Shown piece by piece: positions 1 through 9,864 of a DNA stretch of 64,000 nucleotides. The stretch's first letter is position 1; every line of letters starts with the position of its first letter. The stretch comes from Cheiracanthium punctorium. Taxonomy: Eukaryota; Arthropoda; Arachnida; Araneae; Cheiracanthiidae. Where the stretch lies: contig JAWZYV010016970.1 of assembly GCA_038373885.1 (NCBI GenBank), positions 1 through 64,000 of the forward strand, in the 5' to 3' direction. The notes below the pieces were generated by a model. That model searched no databases and had not been told where the DNA came from. It was given only the letters and a program-made list of their open reading frames with translations. Made by a program: the position numbers and the translations under genes.

Positions 1-14
1 CCAACCCAAAATTC

Positions 15-1067
15 GGAAACCGGGAAGCGATAATTCATGTCCGTTCGCCGTTCGTTTCCGCATTGCTTGTTTGATGTGTTGATACACTTTTATAAAGTGA
101 TTGATAGTTGAAATCTGAAACGAATATTTATCTTTTCAGCTATATTTCTGTGAATTTTATTCGTTGCATAGGTTCGTAGTAACTTGAATCACGATAACTA
201 TTATTATTGATGCATTGATTATAGTTCGATTGTCCATAAGCCTAACGATCTTCAAAGTATGTAAACAAACAACTTACTATGGAGCTATGGTAATAAATGT
301 ATAATTGCACAGTGCTTATTAAAAGATGCGTTTTGGATTACTAAACAATGCTAGACAGCTTAATAATAAAGTTTTATTTGCTGATAGTTGTACAACAGTC
401 GGGAAGGTAAAATTGGACACAATTGTTTTCTCCTAATAAGTTTATTCTGAAATAAAATCAACTTGAGCCGTGCTTATATTTTACAAGATTATAATGACTA
501 ATGAGATTTCAGATTTAGAAGTAGTTATTAAACTAACACTACTTCAATTTTGAAATCTCGTTGGTTCACAGTGGTTAATCAACAACAAGGATTTAAATTT
601 GTGCATCAAAATTGTTTTGTTGTTAAAGGTATGTATAAAATATTTTACAGTTTTAAGAATTCAGTTATTTAAATATTTTACAAATGTGTTATAGTACTTT
701 ACAGTTCATATATCTATATTTACCAACTTCATTTTTTTATTTATTTATTATTTTAGAAGAGATTTTTGTATCTACACCTGTTATATGCTACAGGACTCAA
801 ATTTTATGGAGAAAAATACATAATCTATATGCAATCAAATACTCTCCGAGAGTACTGGAAGAAAAAGCATTTTTATTGCTTTGACAAGTCTCTTCTACTG
901 CGTATTTTAGTTGAATGAAAAATATCAGTAGCTCTTTAAGTAATACGCGGTGACTGAGAGTTTTCATTTTATGTGCTATAGCGTGTAAGCAACATCACTA
1001 ATACATTCTGTTGTACTGATATCTTTCTCATAGTCAGATAATATAGATGCACCCGTGTGTTGATACT
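15..1067 (+). repeat. Left arm of a ~1-kb terminal inverted repeat
   Basis: This stretch reappears in reverse complement at 6885-8169. Matching landmarks run in order along both arms: the outer end GGAAACCGGGAAGCG, the ATAAAATTCACAGAAAT block, the GTTTACATACTTTGAAGATC block, the ACTCAAATTTTATGG/GGTACT block and the inner end CCCGTGTGTTGATACT. Small indels and substitutions separate the arms. It contains no protein-like frame. A smaller hairpin lies at about 510-562. Together the arms define an element of about 8.16 kb whose superfamily I cannot name. The window begins only 14 bases outside the arm, and I found no convincing target duplication. Confidence 0.85.
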
Positions 1068-1100
1068 TGCATGCGTAATGCATATGCATTACGCATGCAA
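1067..1100. repeat. Perfect 34-nt palindrome at inner edge of left arm
   Basis: The sequence starting TTGCATGCGTAATGCAT is followed directly by its exact reverse complement, 17 + 17 nt with no spacer. It sits precisely where the long left inverted arm stops matching the right arm. Confidence 0.9.
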
Positions 1101-2261
1101 TATTTTTTTTTCTTTTACTTTGCAGTCAATATCTACAGTTAACTGAAAATAAAAATAGAACTACGAAATGGCATTGTATTCCATACCAATTTTATTCGGG
1201 CAAACTAAAAATTAAGAATCTAAAAAATTACGTAAATTGAAATAAATGTAAAAAATAATAAATAAATATTTTAGTAAAGAATGATTTCAGTGACATTCTT
1301 CAGTGACTTTATATTCCTATTGGATTTCTCCACATGAATATTTAAAAAAAAAAAAAAAAAAAAGATTAAGCCTCCTTACAAAAGTTTCAACGGAGTAAAT
1401 TTTCAGATGTTTTGAGAGACACTTTACAAAATTAACTGTCAAAGGACAAGGAGGTATATGAATCATATTTCAAAAAATTAGCATTCTTTCCTTTAACGTT
1501 ATATGTTTTTTCTTTTAATTAATTCGAAAAGTTTTTATGATTTTGGTTTGCCTGCCGTCCTGGTTCTCTAAAACTGTAAAGGATAGCTTCTGAAAGGACC
1601 TTCTAAATATTTTCCTGCTTCCGATCTCTCCCCCCTCCTTTTTTTTAAACAGTTCATAAGTTGCACCTGCAATATTAATTTTCTTCATAGTGCAAAATAG
1701 GTTAGTTTTCTACAGAGTAATATATGTTTGTAACTTGACAGATCGTTTACTATTTGAAAATAACACATTTCTGTAAGTGACGGGACTAGAGCCGGTTTTA
1801 AGCAAAAATGTTGGGAGGGGGGGGGTGTAAAGACAAAATTTTCTGACGATATATACCAATATGCTTTCAAAAATATACACCGAATATCTGGCCTCTTGGG
1901 CGGTTTCCTCCAGATATAGCTTGAATACGCATTAAATCCCCTAAAAGTCCTTCGCCCGAGGCACCCTTCACCCCAGGCAGATACTTAATGTGCATGTTTG
2001 CCTTAAATACACACTGCATTACATGATCTGGAATGAAGTTGGCTTGAGGGGACAAAAGGGACTTGTTTACTGGCACAAAACTCACTAAAAGGAAAATCGT
2101 AACAAGACTATGTTCATGATATAGTATAACTCTGCATTGGCCTAAAATATGAAACTAACTTATAAATGTAACGGTTAACAATTATGATAGCTAAATGTTA
2201 AAAATAACCAATTTCCAACAGTTGGATAATAGAGTGACAACATACAGATTTTACGGTGTCC
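1101..2261. other. Non-coding spacer inside the long-TIR element
   Basis: There is no protein-like frame. It holds a poly-A run (about 1346-1363), a G-run near 1813-1826 and a segment at about 1780-2085 with the purine/pyrimidine style of a hAT-like MITE, but I could not define its ends. Confidence 0.5.
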
Positions 2262-2595
2262 CAATGTATACATTTACATGTTAACCCAACGTATGCATTT
2301 ATACATTAACATAACGTATGCATTAATACATTAGCCCAACGTATGCATTAATACGTTAGCCCAACGTATGCATTAATACGTTAGCCCAACGTATGTATTT
2401 ATACGTTAGCCCAACGTATGCATTCATACGTTAGCCCAACAGTTGGAAATATGTTGGCAAAACGTTAGAGCATACGTTGGCCCAACGTAAGAAATAACCA
2501 GTTGCCAACCGTTGGATAACCGTAAGCCAACGTGTCATTTCAACGTTGCCCCAACGTATGCATTCATACGTTGCCCCAACGTATGTGTGCTACCT
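2262..2595. repeat. 25-bp palindromic tandem repeat
   Basis: Head-to-tail units of 25 bp read CCCAACGTATGCATTAATACG followed by TTAG, with variants at the centre. Each unit is itself nearly palindromic (AACGTAT...ATACGTT). The units become irregular after about 2440. The array ends at 2580-2595 in a GTGTGCTACCTGGGT motif, whose reverse complement resembles the start of the fold-back element at about 8488. No coding potential. Confidence 0.85.
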
Positions 2596-2714
2596 GGGTA
2601 TGCGTAAAAGCGTAAACAGCAGTCGAAATGCGTAAATTTTACGCGTAAAGCGTAAAAGTTGGCAAGTCTGCTTAGTAAAGTTCCAGCTGCACGTGGGCAG
2701 CTGAAAGAGAAAGA

Positions 2715-2722
2715 ACGCTGCG
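2715..2722. repeat. 8-bp target site duplication, left copy
   Basis: ACGCTGCG occurs immediately left of the inserted element at 2723 and again at 4812-4819 immediately right of it, inside LTR sequence. Confidence 0.8.
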
Positions 2723-3190
2723 CAGTGGTGGCCCGTGGTCAAAACTGTTAGTGCAGCCGGAAGCATATGAGCCCCCCCCTTTCCTCCGGACAGGACTGGA
2801 AAATCTTTGTTACTAAATTCGAAAGCTGGCGGATTAAGCCCTCACCGAGGAAAAAAAAAAAAAAAAAGAAATTACATTAAAAATGTAAGAGATCCTATTT
2901 TACTTCCATAAAGGCGTCTTTCACTTTAGGCACCTCGAAAATAGGCTATTTTCGCGATTTTTTTTTTTCGAGGATTTTTGCAAACAATTATGGGATAAAA
3001 TGGATCCTATATAATAAACACATCTTTCAAGTACAAGAAAAAAAAAATTATTTTTTTCAACAATTATAATAATAAAACAGTAGCATGGAAAAACCCTTGT
3101 AGAAATGTAATGTTCGTGGCTTGTTGATGGTATCTCCGAGACAGGTCATCTGAAACAAAAAAATAAAACAGTTTTAGATTCAGTATGTCA

Positions 3191-3359
3191 GTGGCTATAG
3201 CGCATATCATCAGATTTTTGATATTCGCGAAAATAACAAAATGGCGCACGTTTTTCGAAAAAGTAAAAAAAAAAAACCGTTTTTTTGCAGTTTTTTGTAA
3301 AAAAAAAATACTTCAAATCAAAATTTCAAAAATCTGATGATATGCGCTATAGCCATAAC
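3191..3359. repeat. Hairpin: inverted 36-bp arms
   Basis: A block containing GGCTATAGCGCATATCATCA at about 3192 recurs in reverse complement at about 3322-3359. The arms are about 36 bp with few mismatches, and the loop is A/T homopolymer-rich. It lies inside the Mutator-like element, downstream of the transposase relic. Confidence 0.8.
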
Positions 3360-3526
3360 TATGAAGAATATGTCATTCAAATTTCATGACAATCGGACGG
3401 ATAGTTTCCGAAATTTCATCAACAAGGCACTGAAAAACCTTGTTTTGAGATAAACGCGTTTGTTCTGCAAACAAAACGTAAAAAAGTTTTGTTTGCAGAA
3501 AAATCATGAAAAAACCTTACCTCGGG

Positions 3527-3900
3527 TTAATCAGCGATGCCTGCTCCATACAATGGACCTTCCGATTCTTCGTAGAAGTTGTGCTCGTCCAAAATAGCTT
3601 CCCTTCGTCTCGACCTAGTCTCTTTTGAAGCGTTAGAGCTGCGGCGGTTCCCTACGCGTACGCGATCACTGTCGCGTTTCTCGGCGTATTGAGCGGCGAT
3701 AGGGCCAAGTTTGACACCCATCACCTCCAAAATTTTTAAAACAGGTTGTAGCCCTTCGTTATAAATGCATGCTGCTGTTTGACAAGCAATTTCCACGGTT
3801 TTTCTTCCCGTAAAAACGTGTTTCGGTGCCATTGCCCAGACACAGCTGTTGAAACACTCGTTGTTATTTTGGGTAATGTAGTTAGACTCGTCCGATTTTT
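3527..3900 (-). pseudogene. C-terminal fragment of a Mutator-like transposase
   Basis: The minus-strand frame runs from an upstream stop near 3903 to the stop at 3527-3529. It carries the family-style landmarks YITQNNNE...FNSCVWAMAPKHVF, then a basic stretch, and ends in an acidic EESEGPLYGAGIAD tail. From memory this order matches the end of arthropod Mutator-like transposase-domain proteins, where the NE-FN-W...PK motif follows the catalytic region. No catalytic core is visible upstream, so this is a truncated relic. The family name is recalled, not searched. Confidence 0.6.
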
Positions 3901-5310
3901 ATGAAATTTTGATATAACATTTTTGATGATATGTACTTTCAAAATTAAAAAAAAATTGATTTTTTTTAATTTTCAAAGTGAGAAGACGCCTAAAATGGAC
4001 ATGAATTTCAACCAGCCGCTCTTATCCTCAAAATTGCATTAATCCGTGTCTGATTCGAAGTTTCCTTAGAATTTTCTTTTGTAACGATAACTTGAGAAGA
4101 AAAGAAAAAAAAAGAAAACTTACTTATTTTTTAAGTCAAATCAATCCTCCTTTCTTTTAAACATGCAAATCGGCCAGTGATGTCCCCAGAAAAAGGCGTT
4201 GTTTTAATTCATATCAATAATTTTAAAAGCTCCTCTAAATGCCAGTTCTTGCTTACTTAAAAACAATACTGCTTTGATGGGTAATTGTCCATTCATAAGC
4301 GTCTATTCAGGCTTACCTTCTTGATAAATTCAGCAATATAAAGTCGAAGAGTTTTCCAAACATATATTTTCCTTACCCCCTCCCTCACTTCTCGTCCGAG
4401 CCAATGAGTTAGTCGAGTTCTCAAGTTCAGCCGCCGTTAAAAAATCTTTCATCGGCTGTATCAGCTGCATACTCCCTATGCGGAGAGGCTGCTTACGTAG
4501 TCGTTGCCATGGCAATGGTGCTGCCAATTTTCTTTTCAGCGCTCTGGGCTGAACCAAAGATTTTCCCAATTGAATTGCGGGAAGATTAAAGTGCTTTTTT
4601 TCTGAATGAGCGATCCGGCCACAATACGTTTTTTTTTTTTTGGGGGGGGGGGGGTTGGGGGTTTTTTCGGAGATTGTTTTAATTTACCGTAGGAATTCCA
4701 CAATTCTAATCTGAATTTAGGAAAATTAGTAGAACAAATTATTTTAAAGTATGTGCTGATAATTTCTAGTGCAGCCCGGCTGTACTTGCTGTATCCCACG
4801 AGCCGCCACTGACGCTGCGCGCTGCACGCGACGGGTACAGAGGTGGAAGTGGAATGTCTCTATAGTTTACTTCACATTCTCCCGGCACTCGGTGGCTCAG
4901 CGGAGTTGAGTTGCGCCATGGAGCTAGTCCTTGATTATTCGATTATTTCGAGGTAAGGCTGCGTGCAAAAGCCCTGCGCGCAGTCGCCGCACGTTAGATC
5001 ATCATCATCGAATTGTTCTTGAAAGGACTGCCTGTTCCATGACGGTTTAACTCCAGTTGTTTGATGAGTAGTTATACATCGATAGGACATGTAAGAGAAA
5101 ATGCAGTATCAGAACATACATAATAGAAAAGGTAAATAGTAATATATATTAGAGCAAAACAGTATGAGAATAATGCAAAATGAAAATAAATTATATACAA
5201 TATATACAAGGGACTCTAGAAGACAATGTCAAGGATGGGTCAAGATCAGGACTCACAAATAGGGAAGTCTTAATTTGGAAGAAAAGGTACTGAGAATTTG
5301 TGCTATAATC

Positions 5311-6061
5311 CTACTCATTAAGCAGGAGGACAGCTTTAGGCCATGTCCGGTTGTCTGAATCGCGGAAGTCATAATCAGGGATTTCTGCAATTAGTTCATT
5401 TGGTAAGTTATAGACTTTGTCATAAAAGTGTTGGGCTTGTTTTTTAATAATTTCGTACATGGAGGGAATCATGAGATCTCTACGTATAACCGTGTTTCTC
5501 ATGTATCTATGAGCATGTCTAATTTTTCGCAGTATTTTGTTGTGTTGAGTTGTGATTAAGTTTAGATTTGTTTTCGCAGCATAACCCCAAATGGGGCTAG
5601 CGTAGGTACCTGCAGGGAGGACAATCATGTTGTACAGTTTTCGTTTGTTGGGAACGCTAAGTTTGTTTTGGTATAGTAACTTTGAGATAGATTTTTCGGC
5701 CGCAATCATTTTGTTACGGGCGTAGGTGGCCTGTGCCTTCCAAGTCAGTCTGGAATCCAGCATGACTCCCAAATACTTACAGGTCCTGCCGCATTCAACT
5801 CTTTGGTCATTAATATATATTGGTTTCGCAATCTTGCGGGATCTAGTGAAGTGAATGGCCTGACACTTAGAGGGATTTACTTTTAATTTCCAAGTGGCAA
5901 ACCAATCTTCAAGTGTGTCAATGTGGTGCTGAATTTTGTTGACCATAGTGTCAGGGTGTGTGGATCTGGACATTATACCGTATCGTCTGCATATACTGCT
6001 AAAGATGTGTGAGAATCTCTTGGAATATCATTTATGTAAATGTTGAACAGTGTAGGTACAA
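5311..6061 (-). pseudogene. Jockey-like LINE reverse transcriptase, C-terminal fragment
   Basis: The minus-strand frame (5973 to 5311) encodes about 220 residues typical of the RT thumb/C-terminal region of Jockey/RTE-style LINEs: LEDWFATWKLKVNPSKCQ, then CKYLGVMLDSRLTW, then GTYASPIWGYAA, ending in RTWPKAVLLLNE. Immediately upstream, in a different frame, lies the RT catalytic box VYADDT (about 5974-6000) and before it LFNIYINDIP. One frameshift therefore separates palm from thumb near 5975. Homology stops abruptly at about 6061; the endonuclease and the 5' half of RT are absent, as expected for a 5'-truncated LINE copy. Confidence 0.85.
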
Positions 6062-6192
6062 TGATTGTATATTTCTCAAATTTGACTTTTTTTTTTTTCA
6101 AATTTATTGAGAAATGTTTGACGAATTGGTGTGAAATTTCACTACATTTCTAAAAAAAAGTTATAAGTCAAATTTGAAAATTATACATTCAT
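6061..6192. repeat. Small fold-back MITE
   Basis: ATGATTGTATATTTCTCAAA at the left end is mirrored by the reverse complement around TTTGAAAATTATACATTCAT at the right end. The loop holds a T-run. It abuts the truncated LINE. Confidence 0.7.
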
Positions 6193-6884
6193 TATCAAAC
6201 TGTTACCTAATATTTCATATCTACATTGGTCTTATACACATATGAGCAACCCCTGGTCCGCTGGCCAGATGTGGCCCAACACAGCTTTTGATACGGCCCG
6301 TGGAACATATCATAACCCTGTATAAAATGAATAAAAACCATTCAAAATCCTAATTATACGACCCGTGACTTCGCCCAATTAAAACATTTTTAATTTTCCC
6401 GTTCATTTATTTATTTTTTTATTTAGCTATTTAACTAAACATGCAGAAACTATGATAATATACTGGAATTCGATACTTCTGTTTTAAATTAATATAAATA
6501 AATAAACGAGAATGTACATTAATTAAATTTTAAGTAGTACATGAATTAAGATACACCAATTTTTGGATGTACAATTCTTAAGCCAAACTTGTTGAGCAAA
6601 AAAATTTCATATAAAAATCATTAACTTTACAAAGATCATAGTCAGATAAAAATCTATCAGCGCACATCATTCAATACTCTGCAAACTCATAATAGCCCTG
6701 ATAATAGAATACATAATGTATATATATGAATATGTGTATACATTACTTACACGCGTATATGGAATGCAACTGTTACAATGTCTTAACAATATATTTCTTT
6801 TTAAGAACCTGTCCATCTTTAAAAAAGAAAAAACTTCACACAAAACCTTGGAAACACCGCAAAACTATCTGCAAGACCTTTTAA
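6193..6884. other. Non-coding spacer with a hAT-like end
   Basis: No protein-like frame. At about 6240-6330 a segment reading GAGCAACCCCTGGTC with later GGCCAGATGTGGCCC resembles a hAT terminal region, but I cannot find its partner end. The rest is AT-rich. Confidence 0.4.
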
Positions 6885-7010
6885 AGTATCAACACACGGG
6901 TGCATCTATATTATCTGACTATGAGAAAGATATCAGTACAACACAGAATGTATTAGTCAGTGATGCCCCTTACGGGCTAGTGCATAAAATGAAAAAATCG
7001 CTGATGGTGC

Positions 7011-7049
<39 letters not shown>

Positions 7050-8169
7050 ACAGCACGTCCCGTGTAGTTAAAATCGCACAAAATTTTGAAAAAAAAAAAG
7101 AGAGACAGAGAGAAATTCTTTTTTCCATAATGCGTCCTTTCTCTAATGCAAGAAATATAATGTCTGAAGAAAGGTTTGAAAAAATTAAGAATAATTTCAG
7201 TTCAGGGACCTGAACTCTCAGTCACAGCCTATTATTTAAAGAGCTACTGATATTTTTAATTCAACTAAAATATGCAGAGGACACTTGTCAAAGCAATAAA
7301 AATGTTTTTTCTTCCAGTACTCTCAAAGAGTATTTGATTGCATATAGATTAGGTACTTTTCTCCATGAAATTTGAGTCCTGTAGCATATAACAGTTGTAG
7401 ATACAAAAATCTCTTCCAAAATAATAAATAAATAACAAAATGAAGTTGGTAAATATAGATATATATCAACTGTAAAGTACTATAACACCTTTGTAAAATA
7501 TTAAAATAACTGAATTTTAAAAACTGTAAAATACTTTATACATACCTTTAACAACAAAACAATTTCGATGCAAAAATTTAAATCCTTGTTGTTGATTAAC
7601 CACTGTCATTAACCAACGAGATTTCACAATTGAAGTAGTGTTAGTTTAATAACTACTTCTAAATCTGAAATCTCATTAGTCATTACAATCTTGCAAATAT
7701 AAGCACGGCTCATGTTTTTTTTTTGTTTTGTTTTTTTTCAAAATTAACTTATTAGGAGAAAACAATTGTGTCCAATTTTACCTTCTCGAATGTTGCACAG
7801 CTATGAGCAAATGAAACTATATTATTAAGCTGTCTAGCATTGTTTAGTAATCCAAAAACGCATCCATTAATAAGCACTGTGCAATTATTATATATTTATT
7901 ACCATAGCTGCATAGTAAGTTGTTTGTTTACATACTTTGAAGATCGTTAGGCTTATGGAAAATCGAACTATAATCAATGCATCAATAATATTAGTTATCG
8001 TGATTCAAATGACTTCAAACCTATGCAACGAATAAAATTCACAGAAATACAGCTGAAAATATAAATATTCGTTTTAGATTTCAACTATCAATCTCTTTAT
8101 AAAAGTGTATCATCACATCATAACAAGCAATGGCGGAAACGGAGAGTAATCTATCGCTTCCCGGTTTCC
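6885..8169 (-). repeat. Right arm of the ~1-kb terminal inverted repeat
   Basis: Reverse complement of 15-1067. It starts with AGTATCAACACACGGGTGC and ends with CGCTTCCCGGTTTCC. It is longer than the left arm because of an extra block at about 6990-7213. Host-like sequence resumes at 8170. Confidence 0.85.
6990..7213. other. Extra ~220-bp block inside the right inverted arm
   Basis: The left arm has no counterpart of this block: it begins after GCATAAAATGAAAA and ends before CTCAGTCACAG. It contains a ~35-nt poly-A run (about 7012-7047) and an AG-rich stretch. The poly-A suggests a retroposed insertion, but no RNA polymerase III boxes or target duplication are clear. Confidence 0.6.
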
Positions 8170-8223
8170 TGAATGTGTTCTCTGCGCATGCGCAATCATC
8201 GTTGTGAAGCCACGGCTATTCAA

Positions 8224-8431
8224 CACAACATTAAGCCTTCGGATGGTCAACGGTTGTTTACCTACGGTTGCCCAACACAACATTCAACCAACCGATGGCG
8301 ATTCGTTGTTTATCTACGGTTGTCCAACACAACATTCAGCCATCAAATGGCCATCGGTTGTTTACCTACGGTTGCCCAACACAACATTAAACCATCCGAT
8401 GACCAACGGTTGTTTACCCACCTTTAGCCAT
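8224..8431. repeat. 52-bp tandem repeat, four units
   Basis: Units begin CACAACATT and contain CGGTTGTTTACCTACGGTTG followed by CCCAA; four consecutive copies diverge by point changes. Apparent reading frames here are products of the repetition and are not called as genes. Confidence 0.85.
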
Positions 8432-8485
8432 CACAACTTTTAGCCAACAGAATACCGACATTTCCATTTGGAAATCCAACGTTTG

Positions 8486-8660
8486 CCCGAACCCAGACAG
8501 CACATAAGCTTAAATCAAGCTTGACATTTACTTGAATTTGACGTATTAATGCAAGCTTGACAGCTCAACTCATTTTAAGCTGGCAGCAAGCTTGCAGGAG
8601 TCAAGTTGAATTGTCAAGTTTAAATACAGCTTGATTTAAGCTTGAAAATTGATACTCGCG
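8486..8660. repeat. Fold-back element with AAGCTT-rich arms
   Basis: The left arm AAGCTTAAATCAAGCTTGAC is mirrored at the right end by AGCTTGATTTAAGCTTG. The middle contains additional CAAGCTTG motifs. The outer left flank ACCCAGACAGCACA resembles the end of the satellite-bearing element at 2595. Confidence 0.75.
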
Positions 8661-9711
8661 TGATTTTTCCTCTTTAAAGGAGCGTTGATAGCGCCATCTG
8701 TGAAAGAGAATGGACTTTAATTGTCTAGCGTCCTAATATTTACTGAAAGTTCGTAAAAGATGTGTTTTATTTTATTACCAGTGCCATATTACCGGCAGGG
8801 CAAACGGGGCAACTGCCCAGGGCCTACAGATTTTAGGGCCCAAAAATCTTACATCTTACACTTTTGTAGTTTTAAAATAAAATTACAAAGGACAAAAAAA
8901 AAAATTCAGAAGTTAAATAATTTTTTTTAATTATAAAGTATGAACAATGAAAATAATTTAAATTTACATTTGTATAAATTAATTTAAACTTATTTTTAAT
9001 TCTTCGAAATGCTCTATATCGATATAGCATACCAATATGTAGGAAAATAACTAACCACATTTGTAAAGAGAATTTTTAGCGTTAAAAAATAGCAAAATTT
9101 TTCAATTATTTGTTATTTGAAGAAATATTTACAAAAAGGACTAAAGTGTTTGTATTCCATATACATGTTAGCAACTGTGATATAGCATTTCGAAGTAACG
9201 TTTAACTATCTGTTTCTTTGATTTCAGATTACTTAACACAAAATTTGTGTTAAGTAAGCAAACCCATTCTATATTTCCAAATATGGAAATTCTTCAAAAT
9301 AAAATACAATTACACTACGAAATTGATTTCAAAATCAGTCGTTTGCTCGATTTTGGCCAGCAGTATTGCGGTACTGAAAGTTTTAAAACGTGTGCTGCTC
9401 TTAAGTTTATATTATGTTTATTTCCCTATTAGTAGAGTCTCTAAATCATACATAACATTATTTTAATTTTGATGCATCCCATGGAAAAATAAAAGAAACA
9501 AATAACACATCGCCTACTTATCAATCTGGCGAGAAAACAGCGTGATAAGTCACTTCCAACTTTAGTCATAGCTGCACAAGGCTTAGTGGCTGAATCGATA
9601 GCGTGCTAGGGGGGACGGAATTTTGGTTCGAAAGTTGTGTCAGGCCGCCATATTGGATCGTACGCCTATGTCATAAAATTTATGTTTTCTAATTGTTCAC
9701 GATCAATAAAA
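8661..9711. other. Non-coding spacer upstream of the THAP exon
   Basis: At about 8785-8835 GCCATATTACCGGCAGGGCAA and GGGGCAACTGCCC look like the end of a hAT-like element. Beyond it the DNA is AT-rich with no recognisable gene. Near 9645-9660 a GCCGCCATATTGG motif lies shortly upstream of the THAP start and could be part of a promoter or 5' UTR. Confidence 0.4.
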
Positions 9712-9864
9712 ATGGTTGGATATTGTGCAGTGAATTTTTCAAATCGCACGGAAACGGGTTATCGTCTTTTTAGATTCCCTGCAAATCATGACAGAAGGAA
9801 AAAATGGATTATAAATTGCAGAAGGGAGAGTTGTAATCCAACTGCGAATTCAAGATTATGTGAA
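9712..9864 (+). pseudogene. THAP-domain exon 1 (decayed P-element/THAP9-like gene)
   Basis: From ATG 9712 the frame gives 51 residues with the THAP zinc-finger pattern: MVGYCAV, then GYRLFRFPANHDRRKKWI, then NPTANSRLCE. A consensus splice donor GTAAGT follows at 9865, in phase 0 after the GAA codon, as in many THAP genes where the CE/HF junction is split by an intron. The domain is damaged: the second metal-binding Cys expected just after CAVN is not present, and the Trp normally preceding NPT is Cys. The next exon at 13108 supplies the expected VHFEN continuation. THAP domains bind DNA through a C2CH zinc finger; the likely relatives are P-element-type transposases or genes derived from them. 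Confidence 0.75.

Larger units (their letters stand above)
2723..4811 (-). mobile_element. Decayed Mutator-like/hAT-like DNA transposon (2.1 kb)
   Basis: The ends are imperfect inverted repeats, CAGTGGTGGCCCGTGG on the left and the complement of CAGTGGCGGCTCGTGG on the right, flanked by an exact 8-bp duplication (ACGCTGCG). The interior holds a minus-strand relic resembling the C-terminal tail of arthropod Mutator-like transposases (3527-3900), a hairpin at 3191-3359 and homopolymer runs. Most of the expected transposase is missing. An 8-bp duplication alone would also fit hAT; the coding relic favours the Mutator-like assignment. Confidence 0.7.
2673..4991 (-). mobile_element. Gypsy LTR fragment, antisense, interrupted
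   Basis: Read on the minus strand from 4991, the sequence starts TGCGGCGACTGCGCGCAGGG and matches the 3' LTR of the Gypsy element at 29820 through the GGACTAGCTCCATGG, GAGTGCCGGGAGAATGTGAAG and TGTACCCGTC blocks. It then continues on the far side of an inserted element (2723-4811) with the CTTTCAGCTGCCCACGTG block, which matches the second half of that LTR at 36204 onward. Homology fades at about 2673. No internal Gypsy sequence adjoins it, so it is a solo or truncated LTR. Confidence 0.8.

Noticed and set aside
2262..2595. Possible CRISPR-like or regulatory array
   Set aside because: Units are contiguous without unique spacers and the sequence is eukaryotic; it is a palindromic satellite.
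6716..7213. 165-codon plus-strand frame
   Set aside because: It reads through a long poly-A run as poly-Lys and crosses the boundary of the inverted arm; composition is not protein-like.
8173..8443. Two overlapping frames rich in QHNIKPS-like repeats
   Set aside because: They are open only because the 52-bp tandem repeat lacks stops in those frames.
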